A DNA stretch of 64,000 nt, from positions 28,207,251-28,271,250 of the forward strand of contig CM076847.1 in the NCBI GenBank assembly GCA_039519185.1, read 5' to 3'. This DNA comes from Astragalus membranaceus (taxonomy: Eukaryota > Streptophyta > Magnoliopsida > Fabales > Fabaceae). Position numbers and translations under genes: made by a program. How positions within the stretch are numbered: the first letter of the stretch is position 1; every line of letters starts with the position of its first letter. This document shows, one piece after another, positions 54,708 through 64,000 of the stretch. Below the pieces are notes generated by a model, which was given only the letters and a program-made list of their open reading frames with translations, ran no database searches and had not been told where the DNA came from.

Positions 54708-55476
54708 TGTTAGCCTAGAATTTCGACAAGGCTTTTGAGTGGTTAGTTAATAAGGTTTGACTCTTCATTAAAGATCATTCATAATGCCTTCGGAAAGAAA
54801 AAGTGACATTTAAGTCATCTCAACATGTTTTCGACAGAAGAAGTCTTCACCAATTCGACAGGGAAGAGTTTTCGACAGGACAGTGTATTCAGGACTTCGT
54901 CAAGCAGTTATTGGCAAACAGTTGTGTCGAATTTCAAGACTACGGTTAATACAACGTAGGCAGTATGTGGCATCGAGCGTGGCACGAAGTCCATCACTGG
55001 TTAATGAGACGTAGCCACGTGTCTATAGCAGTTTACATTTCAGTCATTATTCGTAGCCACGTGTCCATAGCAGTTTACATTTCAGTCATTATTTTCTGTA
55101 TAAATAGGAGTTTCTACGTAGAAATCAAGGGTGGCAAATTATTATACCAAACACACAGTTCTGAAACTCTAACTTCCAAGTCACAGCGAAAACAGAGTAA
55201 AAGAATTATTGTACAACGTATGTGAATTTGTGCACCATTTTCTTTACATTTAATGCAATTTATTACTTTCAATACAAGTCATTTTACATTTCTGCGTTCC
55301 ATTTTATTACTTCTTTTTCTTTGACTTCCATTTTCATGGTGAATTGTCTCCCTTTTAAAATATATTTGTTGACAAACTGCGGTGTTTAAAGGCAATTGCT
55401 TTGGAGATTTCTGGTTTAATCTCACAAACATTTCTAATAAAACCAGTGATTGTTTGCTAAAAACACCAGCGAACAA
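54708..55476 (+). repeat. El-11 5' LTR (probable, ~770 bp)
   Basis: A candidate start is TGTTAGCC and the end GCGAACA, with TGGCACGCCCGGTGGGA (PBS-like) at 55480-55496. It contains a 42-bp direct duplication with two CACGTG boxes (55016, 55058) and TATAAATA (55099-55106). The 3' LTR is outside the window, so the left border is uncertain. Confidence 0.6.
55011..55106 (+). promoter_or_regulatory. El-11 promoter: duplicated G-box and TATA
   Basis: GTAGCCACGTGTC begins at 55011 and again at 55053 in a 42-bp tandem duplication, followed by TGTATAAATAGGAG. CCACGTGTC is a G-box/ABRE-type core bound by plant bZIP and bHLH factors, so stress-responsive expression is possible. Confidence 0.55.
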
Positions 55477-55479
55477 ATT

Positions 55480-55496
55480 GGCACGCCCGGTGGGAC
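55480..55496 (+). promoter_or_regulatory. El-11 primer-binding site candidate
   Basis: TGGCACGCCCGGTGGGA lies three bases after the LTR end and 53 bases before gag. It is not the initiator-Met type; the tRNA is not identified. Confidence 0.6.
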
Positions 55497-55549
55497 AGTT
55501 TGCCTTTAATACATAATTTTTCTATGTTCTTGTATGTGTTTGTATTTGC

Positions 55550-58500
55550 ATGTACTTAAGAAGTGGAAAAATGGTTCGTCCTACTAATAATGCGTCTAGT
55601 TCTAATCCTGTGATTTCACAAGAACAGGGAACAATGGTAGACTCTGCAAACGTAAATGCAGGGGTGGTTGTGGGAACAATATCCCCATCATCATCAACAA
55701 CCGTTCCTTCAGTATCAATGACTAACGTTGGATCAACGCAGTCAAACATGGCATCTATGCCTATGCCTTTGCCGTCACATATGGGACTTCATAGTCCTTA
55801 TATGGCAATAGGAAGCGGTTTAAATCCACATTTTCATAATGTAAGTTTTCCTGCATTTCCTTCTGGATCGTATGGCATGCCTACTGGAATGCCACATATT
55901 TCGACCATGTCTCCTGTACATGTTTCTTCTAAAAGTGTAATGGGTCGAAATCCCACAGCATTAACTAATGAATCTTTGTTTGCCTTACGACAACAAGTTG
56001 ATGAGAGCAATCATGATATGGTTAATATGTTAACCCAACAAATCGGTACGGTTTTTAATCCATTGATTCAAAATACTAATACTAGTTACCAAAGGTTAGC
56101 CAATCAAATGGGTCGCATTGCAGATTTCTTTGGGGCTCCAAATATTAGTAATAGGCAGATGCCTAACACAGTAAATAATGGATTGCCTGTTAATACCCAA
56201 AGAACAATTCCAGTCGAAGTCCCAGTGAATGTAGGTGAGCGTCAGGGAACTGCAAATCATGTTCCTGAAGTTGTTCTGGTAAATCGAAATCAGAACGCTG
56301 ATGAAGTTGTTCGACAAGTGCAACAAAATAATGTTGGCGCTCAAGATAATATAGCTACTTTAGTAGAAACTATATTGACACAAAATGGCGTTAATGTAGG
56401 CTTACATAGGCCAAATTTCATATCACCATTGTGTGAATATGTGTTGCAAACTGAGTTACCAAGGGGCTGGAAAGTTCCTAAATATACTAAGTTTGGTGGT
56501 GACACAAAAGAGTCTACTGTCGAACATATTGCTCGTTATTTGACTGAGTCTGGGGATATAGCCCAAAATGAGAATTTGAAGATGAAATATTTCCCAAATT
56601 CTTTAACAAAAAATGCTTTTACTTGGTTTACTACATTACCCCCTGGTTCTATTTTCACATGGGGGCAATTAGAAAAAGCATTTCATGCGCAGTTTTACAT
56701 GGGCCAATCTAAGATTAGTCTCAAAGAATTGGCCAGTGTTCAGCGCAAAATGCCTGAAACTGTTGATGACTATTTGAATAGGTTTAGGCTACTGAAGGCT
56801 CGTTGTTTCACACAAGTGCCTGAACATGAACTCGTCGAAATGGCTGCTGGTGGTCTTGATTATTCAATCAGAAAGAAATTGGACACATCTTATCTAAAAG
56901 ACATGGCCTAATTGGCTGATAGAGTTCGACAAGTTGAAAGGTTAAAAGAGGAGAAATCTAGGTCAACTAGGTTTCCTAAAAAAGAAAAAATTGCATATGT
57001 CAAAGAAGAATTTGACGTCGCATTCGGTGATGTCGAAGAAGAGGAGATAGACGTGGCTGAACTCAAGCCTGGTCCTCCTTATACTTGTAAATTACTAAGG
57101 CCTGCTAATGGGAAAAATCCTGTTGAGCCAAAAAATGACAGACTTGTGCCTAAGACATATACTTTTGATGTTACTAAATGTGATGAAATATTTGATCTGT
57201 TAGTAAAAGATGGTCAGATATTGGTACCTAGTGGTTTAAAAGTACCAACTCTTGACCAGAGAAAGAAAAAGGGTTATTGTAAGTTCCATAATTTTTTGGG
57301 ACATAACACTGACCGTTGTGTGCTTTTCAGGGATCTTGTGCAAAAAGCGATCGAAGAAGGTAGATTAAAATTTGAGGATAGAAAGATGAAAGCTCCAATG
57401 CAAGTTGTGGATGACCCTTTACCTAAAGCTGAAGCCATGTATTCAGAGCCTTTCGAAGCGAATGTAAACATGGTAGACGCTGAAATGGAAAATTCCCCAA
57501 AAACTCTCAAATATTCTACCAAACAATTCGAAGGTTTTATTTATGCTGAAGGAGAAAAACAACAGGTAACTGTGAAAGAGTACGATGGAAAGAAGCATGT
57601 GGTGTACCCAAAAGCTGAAGAGGAATTGATAGATTTCCTCAACAGATGTAAGTGGAACAATTCTGAGGTTATGCTATGTCCAAGGTGCAGTGCTGTTTTC
57701 GACAAAGAGGCAGCTAAAGCTGTTGAAGGGTACCAGGATCAGGAACAACGTAAGAGGAAATGGCTTGACAATAGGCCATCCTTTGATTTTGGTAGCACTG
57801 AGCTTCCTGGTTACAAGGCCAATGTTACGACTAAGCCTTCATCTAGCAAGGCTAGTGTTTCGACTAAACCTTCGACAAGCCAAAAGCCAGGAAAGAAAGG
57901 ATCCATAAAACTGTTTGGTAAAACCTTCGTTCCACAGACGAATTCCCCTGTTGGAAAATGGGTTCACAACAATGCACCTGCTCAAGTTGTCCATCAAGAT
58001 GAGTATTATTCCAACAAGTATAATTATCGGAATAATTATAAAGGTAAGAATCCTATGACTAAAACCCAGTGGCGTCGTTTTCAGAGAAAACAGAAGGAGA
58101 AAGCTTCTTTAGACATAAACAAAGTTCCTAGTCACTTTGGAATCAAAGTCCGGTTGGATGATAAGAAGGTGGCTTCTAAGGTTGAGGCAAGTACCAGTGC
58201 TGATGTTGCTAAGCCTACAAATGTGGTAAATAAGGCAAAAGGCAAGGATGTTTCGATGGAAAAACCTAGAAGGCCTGCACTTGAAAGAATCTGTCCTCTA
58301 TCTTCGACATTTAAAGGGAAAGAATCTCAGTCCGACTCTGATAAGGACATAGGTTCTGGTTTTGATGATTCTGATGATGATTTCGATATCGTCTGTAATG
58401 TGGTGTCAATATTGCCACTGGAGTATGATGTCATAACTATGCCTAACAGTGAGGAAGAAGATTTCACTGAAGATATGGCTTGTCACAAACCCATGTGTTA

Positions 58501-59176
58501 CTATGTGATGAATGATGGCTGTGTCGAAGAGCAGATGGCTACTTTCGAGAGGCCAGATACGAGTATGCAGAATCACCTTAAGCCTTTATATACTCAGGCT
58601 AAGGTTAATGGTATTGGCATCAACAAAGTGTTAGTTGATGGAGGTGCTGCTGTGAATCTTATGCCTGAAGTGCTTATGAAGAAGATAGGCATATCCATCA
58701 CTGACCTCAAGCCACACAATATTGTCTTAAGTAATTACGAAGGCAAAACTGGATATTCTCTTGGAGCCATTGAAGTGGAATTGATTGTTGGAACTATCAA
58801 GAGGACCACTCTGTTCTTAGTGATTGCTTCCAAAGCAAACTTCAATATGTTACTTGGAAGGGAGTGGATACATGGAGTCGGTGCTGTGCCTTCAACATTA
58901 CATCAAAGACTACTGATGTGGAAGGAAGATGGTCTTGTCGAATACAATGAAGCAGACCAAAGTTATTTTCGTGCTGACGTGAATCACATCACCAAGGAAA
59001 ATTTTGAGAAAAGATTGGCGAACATTGCGCCATGTCTATCTTCTAATGAGGCATACATTCCTGCTGATAATGTATTTGCTTCAGTTAATTTGCATCCAAA
59101 CTATGGTTTTGTTTGGGAAAGGCAAATAATAGGAGATGCTACTGCCCAACCGGAGGGGTGGTATTCTGATTCTTAA
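55550..59176 (+). pseudogene. El-11 gag and protease, one in-frame stop
   Basis: The ATG at 55550 (or 55571, MVRPTNN) begins a Ser/Asn/Pro/Met-rich head. The capsid domain follows (GWKVPKYTKFGGDTKESTVEHI, MKYFPNSLTKNAFTWFTTLP, FHAQFYMGQSKISL). After DMA the codon is TAA (56909-56911), then the frame continues LADRVRQVERLKEEK; in the family this is probably Gln, so a C-to-T change is likely. Further on are the knuckle CKFHNFLGHNTDRC (about 57280), a Lys-rich linker and the protease site VDGGAAVNLMPE near 58632 (DGG for DTG). The frame ends at 59176, overlapping the next by 41 nt. Confidence 0.88.
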
Positions 59177-62100
59177 AATGTTTCCTATGTCAGTTCCTAA
59201 TGCATGGAACAAGATTACGGCTTATATGGCCGAAAATAAGTTAAAAACGACTATGGAAGCCGAATTAAATCATCAAACAATGGCTGTCGAAGCCAAAGGT
59301 TCTGAAGACGAAAATGGCATTATTATGAATGGAAAGCTTGATTGCATTTACGATAATGAGCCATTAGGGTTTGAAAAGGATCCTAGAGATTCAACAAAGC
59401 GAATGCAAGCTCAAGATCCATTGGAGGAAGTAGATTTGGGAGATGGCTCAAAGAAGAGGCCAACTTATGTTAGTGCATACTTGGATGTTGCATTAAAAGC
59501 CCAAGTTATAACATTACTGAGGGAGTTCAAAGATTGCTTTGCTTGGGACTATGATGAAATGCCTGGATTGAGTCGAGACATTGTGGAATTGCAATTGCCA
59601 ATTCGACCAGAGAAGAAGCCAGTGAAGCAGATACCAAGAAGGTTTGCTCCTCAAATATTAACTAAAATTAAAGAGGAGATCGAAAGGTTGTTCAAGAACA
59701 AATTCATCAGAACTGCCAGGTATGTCGAATGGTTAGCTAATATAGTTCCTGTAATTAAGAAAAATGGCACTCTTAGAGTTTGCATAGATTTTAGAGACTT
59801 GAATAATGCAACTCCCAAAGATGAATACGCAATGCCTGTGGCAGAAATGTTAATAGATTCAGCAGCAGGATTTGAATACCTCAGCATGCTTGATGGTTAT
59901 TCTGGGTATAATCAAATCTTTATTGCTGAAGAAGATGTATCGAAAACTGCATTTCGTTGTCCAGGGGCGTTAGGTATTTATGAATGGGTAGTGATGCCAT
60001 TTGGTTTAAAAAATGCTGGTGCTACATATCAGAGGGCAATGAATTGTATGTTTCATGATTTTATTGAAAACTTTATGCAAGTATACATAGATGATGTGGT
60101 GGTTAAATCTTCCTCCGAAAATGGTCATTTAGACCATCTTCGACAATCTTTTGAAAGAATGAGGAAATATGGATTGAAAATGAATCCATTAAAATGTGCC
60201 TCCTGTGTGCGTGCAGGCGATTTTTTGGGTTTTGTGGTGCACAAAAAAGGCATTGAAATCAATCAAAATAAGACTAAAGCTATAATTGAAACGAAAGCTC
60301 CTTCAACCAAAAAAGAACTTCAGTCATTGTTGGGAAAAATCAATTTCCTACGAAGATTCATATCAAATCTAAGTGGCAAAACTCAAGCATTTTCGCCATT
60401 GTTGAGACTGAAGAAAGAAGAAGTTTTCAAATGGGAATCAGTTCATCAAGCAGCCTTTGAAGAAATTAAGTCTTATTTGATGAAACCACCAATTCTAATG
60501 CCTATTATTAGAAACAAAGTGCTCAAATTGTATATAGCAGCATCTGAAAAAACAATAGGTAGCATGTTAGCTCAAGAGGATGATAATGGTGTCGAAAGAG
60601 CCATATATTACCTTAGTAGAGTCTTAATAGATGCTGAAACTAGGTACAGTTCTATAGAAAAGTTGTGCCTTTGCTTGTATTTTTCTTGCACAAAGTTAAA
60701 GCAATATATAAAGCCAGCTAATGTTTGTGTTTATTCGCATTCTGATATTATTAAGCATATGCTGTCGAAACCAATAATGCATAGTAGAATTGGTAAGTGG
60801 GCTTTAGCTTTGTCTGAATATGACTTAACTTATCAACCTTTAAAATCAATTAAAGGACAAGTGGTTGCTGATTTTATAGCGGACCACTCTGTTGTTGAAG
60901 AAACATTACATTTCGTAGACACATATCCTTGGAGGTTGTATTTTGATGGTTCGAGTCATAAAAAAGGAGTTGGGATTGGTGTTTTAATTATTTCACCAAA
61001 TAACATTCCAACGAAGTACAAGTGTAAGATTCGAAATCATTGCTCAAATAATGAAGCTGAGTATGAGGCTCTAATTATAGGCCTTGAAATTTTAGTTGAG
61101 CTGGGGGCAAGATGTATCGAAATAAAAGGTGATTCAGAATTGGTTATCAAACAAATGACCAAAGAATATAAATGTATTAAAGAGCACCTTATTAAATACT
61201 TTATTATGGCCAATTCCTTGTTAAAGAGATTTGACTCTGTTCATTTAGAACATTTACCACGAGTTGATAATCAAGTGGCGAATGATTTGGCCCAAATTGC
61301 ATCAGGTTATAGAGTTTCAAAACAAAGCCTTGAAGAATTAATCGAAATAAAAGAGAAACTCGTATCTGATGATATTTCTTCATCATTATTGTCAACACCA
61401 AAAACTGGGGGGGTAACAAATACAGATGAGGAATGTATTGAACAACGCCACATAGTTGATGAAGTTGTTTTAGCAGAAGTTTTTGCTATTGACAATATGT
61501 CCAATGATGATTGGCGAAGGCCTATTGTAGAATACTTGCAAAATCCCACAGGAAATACCAATAAAAAGGTAAAGTACAGAGCTTTAAGCTATGTGATAAT
61601 TGGAAACGAACTGTTTAAGAAAACTCTTGAAGGAGTATTATTGAAATGTCTTAGTGAAAATGAGGCATATTTAGCAGTTTCTGAAACACACAGTGGAGCT
61701 TGTGGTTCGCACCAAGTAGGCCATAAAATGAAATGGCTATTATTTCGACAAGGAATATATTGGCCATCAATGTTGAAAGATTGTATAGAGTTTGCCAAAG
61801 GATGCCAAGAGTGTCAAAAGCATGCTGGAATACAACATGTGCCTGCAAATGAATTGCATGCCATAGTGAAACCTTGGCCATTCAGAGGTTGGGCTCTAGA
61901 TATAATTGGAGAAATAAAACCAACATCATCAAAAGGTCATAAGTATATATTAGTAGGAATTGATTATTTTACCAAATGGGTTGAAGCAATACCTTTAACC
62001 AATGTTGATCAAGAAGCAGTAATACGGTTTATCCGAAATCATATTATTTATAGGTATGGAATTCCAGAAACCATAACTACAGATCAGGGTTCTGTTTTCA

Positions 62101-62780
62101 CTGGTCGAAAAATGGTGGAATTTGCTTCTGAAATTGGTTTTAAGTTATTAACTTCGACACCATATTATGCACAAGCCAATGGTCAAGTGGAAGCTGCCAA
62201 TAAGATCATTATTAACTTGATTAAAAAGCATGTTGGGCAAAAACCCAGAAATTGGCATAACACTTTGGATCAAGTTTTATGGGCTTGTAGAAATTCACCC
62301 AAAGAATCTATCAATGCTACTCCATACAGGTTAACCTTTGGACACGATGCAGTATTGCCTGTTGAAATCTGTTTACAATCAACAAGAATTCAAAGACAGT
62401 ATGAAATTCCTTTTGATCATTATTGGAATATGATGCTTGATGAGTTAGTTGATTTAGACGAAGAAAGGTTGTTAGCTTTGGAAATGCTTATTCGACAGAA
62501 GGAAAGAGTAGCTAAAACTTATAACAAAAAGGTTAAGTTAAAAACCTTTAATTCAGGTGATTTAGTTTGGAAAGTGTTGTTGCCTATGGATAAAAAAGAT
62601 AGAGTTTTGGGTAAATGGTCACCTAGTTGGGAAGGTCCACTTCGCATATTGCAATGTTTTTCTAATGGGGCATACGAAGTCGAAGAATTGGGTGACGAAA
62701 ACAGAATCTTCAAAATAAATGGCAAGTATTTAAGACAGTATAAGCCAACATTAAACGAAGTTAGAATCGAGCAAAGATAA
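59136..62780 (+). CDS. El-11 pol: reverse transcriptase, RNase H, archaeal RNase H, integrase
   Basis: One open frame of 1214 codons is +1 relative to gag-protease. In order: a short linker; RT (FIRTARYVEWLANIVPVIKKNG, MLDGYSGYNQI, VMPFGLKNAGATYQ, catalytic YIDD at 60084-60095); RNase H (ILMPIIRNKVLKLYIAASEK, YSSIEKLCLCL); the Tat-type second RNase H (YFDGSSHKKGVGIGV, NNEAEYEALIIGLE, KGDSELVIKQM); integrase finger (HSGACGSHQVGH ... CQECQKH); and core D in VGIDYFTKW, D in TTDQGSVFTG, E in QANGQVEAANK. It ends with WEGPLRILQCFSNGAYEVEEL and no chromodomain. All catalytic residues look intact. The ATG at 59136 is only the first in frame; fusion to gag-protease is more likely. Confidence 0.92.
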   Translation: MLLPNRRGGILILKMFPMSVPNAWNKITAYMAENKLKTTMEAELNHQTMAVEAKGSEDENGIIMNGKLDCIYDNEPLGFEKDPRDSTKRMQAQDPLEEVDLGDGSKKRPTYVSAYLDVALKAQVITLLREFKDCFAWDYDEMPGLSRDIVELQLPIRPEKKPVKQIPRRFAPQILTKIKEEIERLFKNKFIRTARYVEWLANIVPVIKKNGTLRVCIDFRDLNNATPKDEYAMPVAEMLIDSAAGFEYLSMLDGYSGYNQIFIAEEDVSKTAFRCPGALGIYEWVVMPFGLKNAGATYQRAMNCMFHDFIENFMQVYIDDVVVKSSSENGHLDHLRQSFERMRKYGLKMNPLKCASCVRAGDFLGFVVHKKGIEINQNKTKAIIETKAPSTKKELQSLLGKINFLRRFISNLSGKTQAFSPLLRLKKEEVFKWESVHQAAFEEIKSYLMKPPILMPIIRNKVLKLYIAASEKTIGSMLAQEDDNGVERAIYYLSRVLIDAETRYSSIEKLCLCLYFSCTKLKQYIKPANVCVYSHSDIIKHMLSKPIMHSRIGKWALALSEYDLTYQPLKSIKGQVVADFIADHSVVEETLHFVDTYPWRLYFDGSSHKKGVGIGVLIISPNNIPTKYKCKIRNHCSNNEAEYEALIIGLEILVELGARCIEIKGDSELVIKQMTKEYKCIKEHLIKYFIMANSLLKRFDSVHLEHLPRVDNQVANDLAQIASGYRVSKQSLEELIEIKEKLVSDDISSSLLSTPKTGGVTNTDEECIEQRHIVDEVVLAEVFAIDNMSNDDWRRPIVEYLQNPTGNTNKKVKYRALSYVIIGNELFKKTLEGVLLKCLSENEAYLAVSETHSGACGSHQVGHKMKWLLFRQGIYWPSMLKDCIEFAKGCQECQKHAGIQHVPANELHAIVKPWPFRGWALDIIGEIKPTSSKGHKYILVGIDYFTKWVEAIPLTNVDQEAVIRFIRNHIIYRYGIPETITTDQGSVFTGRKMVEFASEIGFKLLTSTPYYAQANGQVEAANKIIINLIKKHVGQKPRNWHNTLDQVLWACRNSPKESINATPYRLTFGHDAVLPVEICLQSTRIQRQYEIPFDHYWNMMLDELVDLDEERLLALEMLIRQKERVAKTYNKKVKLKTFNSGDLVWKVLLPMDKKDRVLGKWSPSWEGPLRILQCFSNGAYEVEELGDENRIFKINGKYLRQYKPTLNEVRIEQR

Positions 62781-62865
62781 AACCGTAAATTGGTTCAAAA
62801 TGGTAATGTATTCAATCAAAATAATTACATAGCCATTAAAAGAAATTCTACACTATTACAAGTTA
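62781..62865 (+). other. El-11 spacer between convergent pol and antisense frame
   Basis: It is 85 bp of A/T-rich sequence in which pol and the antisense frame end tail to tail. Any polyadenylation signals for both would be here or beyond. Confidence 0.4.
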
Positions 62866-64000
62866 CTAAAGGCTTTGAAGAGAATGCTTGAGCCTGTAGA
62901 GGATCTTGGTGCTCACAGCAATTGAAGACTCCAGAAAGCTTAACTCTTTGTCCAGTCGAGCAATAGTGGCTTGGTGTTTTTGAGCATCATCAAAATGTTG
63001 AAGAGCCTCAGTAGCTGCCTTTTCAATCTCCGACTTAGGGGTCTCCATCCTTTGTTGCACTAAACTTTTTTGGTGTTTAGCATTTGCCAGTTTTGTTTGG
63101 AGAATTCTTATCTCTTCATCATAGTGCTGAATTTCTGAATCCCAGTTAGCAAGTTCTTGCTCATCTTCCGTTATTTGAACTTCCAATTCATCAATGGGGG
63201 TTTGAGAAACCTTGAAGGAATTAATTTTTTCTTGATGAAGTACAGCCTCTTGGTCTTTCAACCTGGAAATTTCAGAACGTTTGCTGATGTGAAGTGCAAA
63301 AGTTTCAAAGACTGGCAAAAATTCGATCAGGAAAGCGAAAAGTTTTGCATTAGCCTCTGATTTTAGCAATTTTTGAACGATGTCCTTAATTGCAAAGCTT
63401 TCTGATGGGTTCTCTCCAATCCTAGTAAAGAGATTGCCTTCCAAGACCTTAGCTTTTAATTGTTGAAGCAATTCTTCAGTAGATTCTTGAGTAACAGAGG
63501 TCAAGGAAGTAGTCGAAGCACTGGAGACCATGGCAGGGGAAGAGGAAGAAAGGCTCAGCAAGTGTTTAAGAGCAGCCAAAGGATTTGTCGTCTTCATCAG
63601 CGAAAACTCTTGGTCACTCATAGCGCTACTAGTTGATTCCTTGGTAGAAGCATGTTCTTGAGCCTCAATTTCAGTCGTCTCTTTGCTTGAATCCTTAGCG
63701 CCTGCTACATCTGGTGTTTGCTCGTTGGTTTGCTCAAGTTCCATTTCAACATTCGCGTTAGTAGCAATGTTTGTTCCTTCGACGTCAACAACCATAGGAG
63801 AATTTTGGGTAGTTGGAGTTACTGTGGAGATTTCCACAGGCGTTGATGGTGCAGGCAAAATTTGTTCAGTCGAAGGAAAATTTGGAGCAGCTACAGATTC
63901 GACAACAGGAACTTCGACTGATGTGTGAAGTCTCTTAGGGGAAGGTCCGTGAGATTGCTCTTGTGGTTCTTTGATCACAATCCCTTTAGCCCTTGCTTGG
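62866..64000 (-). CDS. El-11 antisense frame: coiled-coil protein, N-terminus outside window
   Basis: The minus-strand frame is open from the right edge to TGA or TAA near 62866, over 370 codons. There is no ATG at the left-most start assigned here (GTG at 63978), so it continues beyond the window. Residues run from a Pro/Thr/Val-rich acidic linker through Ser-rich segments to long heptad-rich helices (EVQITEDEQELANWDSEIQHYDE.., RILQTKLANAKHQKSLVQQ). No enzyme motif is seen. Its place, antisense and downstream of integrase, and its coiled-coil end match the El-6 antisense gene, though the sequences are not obviously alike. Function unknown. Confidence 0.72.
   Translation of the reverse strand, partial: QARAKGIVIKEPQEQSHGPSPKRLHTSVEVPVVESVAAPNFPSTEQILPAPSTPVEISTVTPTTQNSPMVVDVEGTNIATNANVEMELEQTNEQTPDVAGAKDSSKETTEIEAQEHASTKESTSSAMSDQEFSLMKTTNPLAALKHLLSLSSSSPAMVSSASTTSLTSVTQESTEELLQQLKAKVLEGNLFTRIGENPSESFAIKDIVQKLLKSEANAKLFAFLIEFLPVFETFALHISKRSEISRLKDQEAVLHQEKINSFKVSQTPIDELEVQITEDEQELANWDSEIQHYDEEIRILQTKLANAKHQKSLVQQRMETPKSEIEKAATEALQHFDDAQKHQATIARLDKELSFLESSIAVSTKILYRLKHSLQSL

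Noticed and set aside
54965..55225. 86-aa plus-strand frame with an internal peptide repeat
   Set aside because: It is the translated 42-bp G-box duplication in the El-11 promoter.
62866..64000. Ordinary host gene for a coiled-coil protein
   Set aside because: It lies between pol and the expected 3' LTR of a Tat element, in the place and orientation of known Tat antisense ORFs.
1..64000. Envelope-like gene or integrated pararetrovirus
   Set aside because: No frame with signal peptide plus transmembrane segment follows any pol, and no movement-protein or coat motifs typical of plant pararetroviruses are seen.

Overview
This is plant nuclear DNA, probably from a large-genome eudicot. It consists almost entirely of LTR retrotransposons of the Ty3/gypsy superfamily inserted into one another. 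I recognise no host gene, tRNA, rRNA or CRISPR array. The evidence is repeated TGT...ACA long terminal repeats (LTRs), primer-binding sites (PBS) matching the initiator-Met tRNA 3' end, polypurine tracts (PPT), and degenerate gag/protease/reverse transcriptase/RNase H/integrase frames. Five insertions keep perfect 5-bp target-site duplications (TSDs): ATTGC, CGCAC, CCGCA, CGTCC and ATCAC. Element names El-1 to El-11 are mine.

Layout. 1-3560: El-1 (+), Tekay/Del-like chromovirus, end of integrase, chromodomain and 3' LTR. 3561-6263: El-1' (-), same family, truncated gag start, PBS and 5' LTR. 6264-10328: El-2 (-), degenerate gag-pol. Its 5' LTR lies in three pieces: 10329-10890, 13002-13685 and 48949-50260. 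It is split by El-3 (10891-12996, solo LTR) and by El-4 (-; 13686-48943), a decayed chromovirus without integrase. Inside El-4 sit El-5 (16999-25008, gene-less element with 2.7-kb LTRs) and El-6 (26632-45783, Tat-lineage gag-pol with archaeal-type RNase H and an antisense gene). Inside El-6 sit El-7 (28420-32099, Ogre-like solo LTR) and El-8 (39423-45188, two 2727-bp LTRs around only 312 bp). 50261-52390: El-9 (-), Athila-like remnant into whose LTR El-2 inserted. 52385-54636: El-10 (+), 5'-truncated chromovirus LTR. 54708-64000: El-11 (+), a second Tat-lineage element with gag, protease, pol and an antisense coiled-coil frame running off the right edge.

Relative age. El-9 is older than El-2. 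El-2 is older than El-4, El-3 and El-1'; El-4 is older than El-5 and El-6; El-6 is older than El-7 and El-8. I see only three differences between the two 2727-bp El-8 LTRs, so it moved recently although it encodes nothing. It must have been mobilised by proteins supplied elsewhere. No autonomous partner for El-5 or El-8 is visible here.

Most unusual signals. (1) Several LTR families carry paired 12-15 bp palindromes with fixed geometry: 21-22 bp within a pair, 71-73 bp between pairs. The palindrome is CGCACG-N3-CGTGCG in four LTRs but GTCGCGAC in El-10. (2) LTRs carry conserved splice-donor-like sites, and the leaders carry acceptor-like sites just before gag. In El-5 and El-8 there is a conserved 21-nt putative micro-exon ending in ATG. 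(3) El-3, El-5 and El-8 LTRs carry a 9-11 nt copy of the tRNA 3' end that can pair with the element's own PBS. (4) Both Tat elements have an antisense gene beyond integrase; in El-6 it has an in-frame 81-nt intron.
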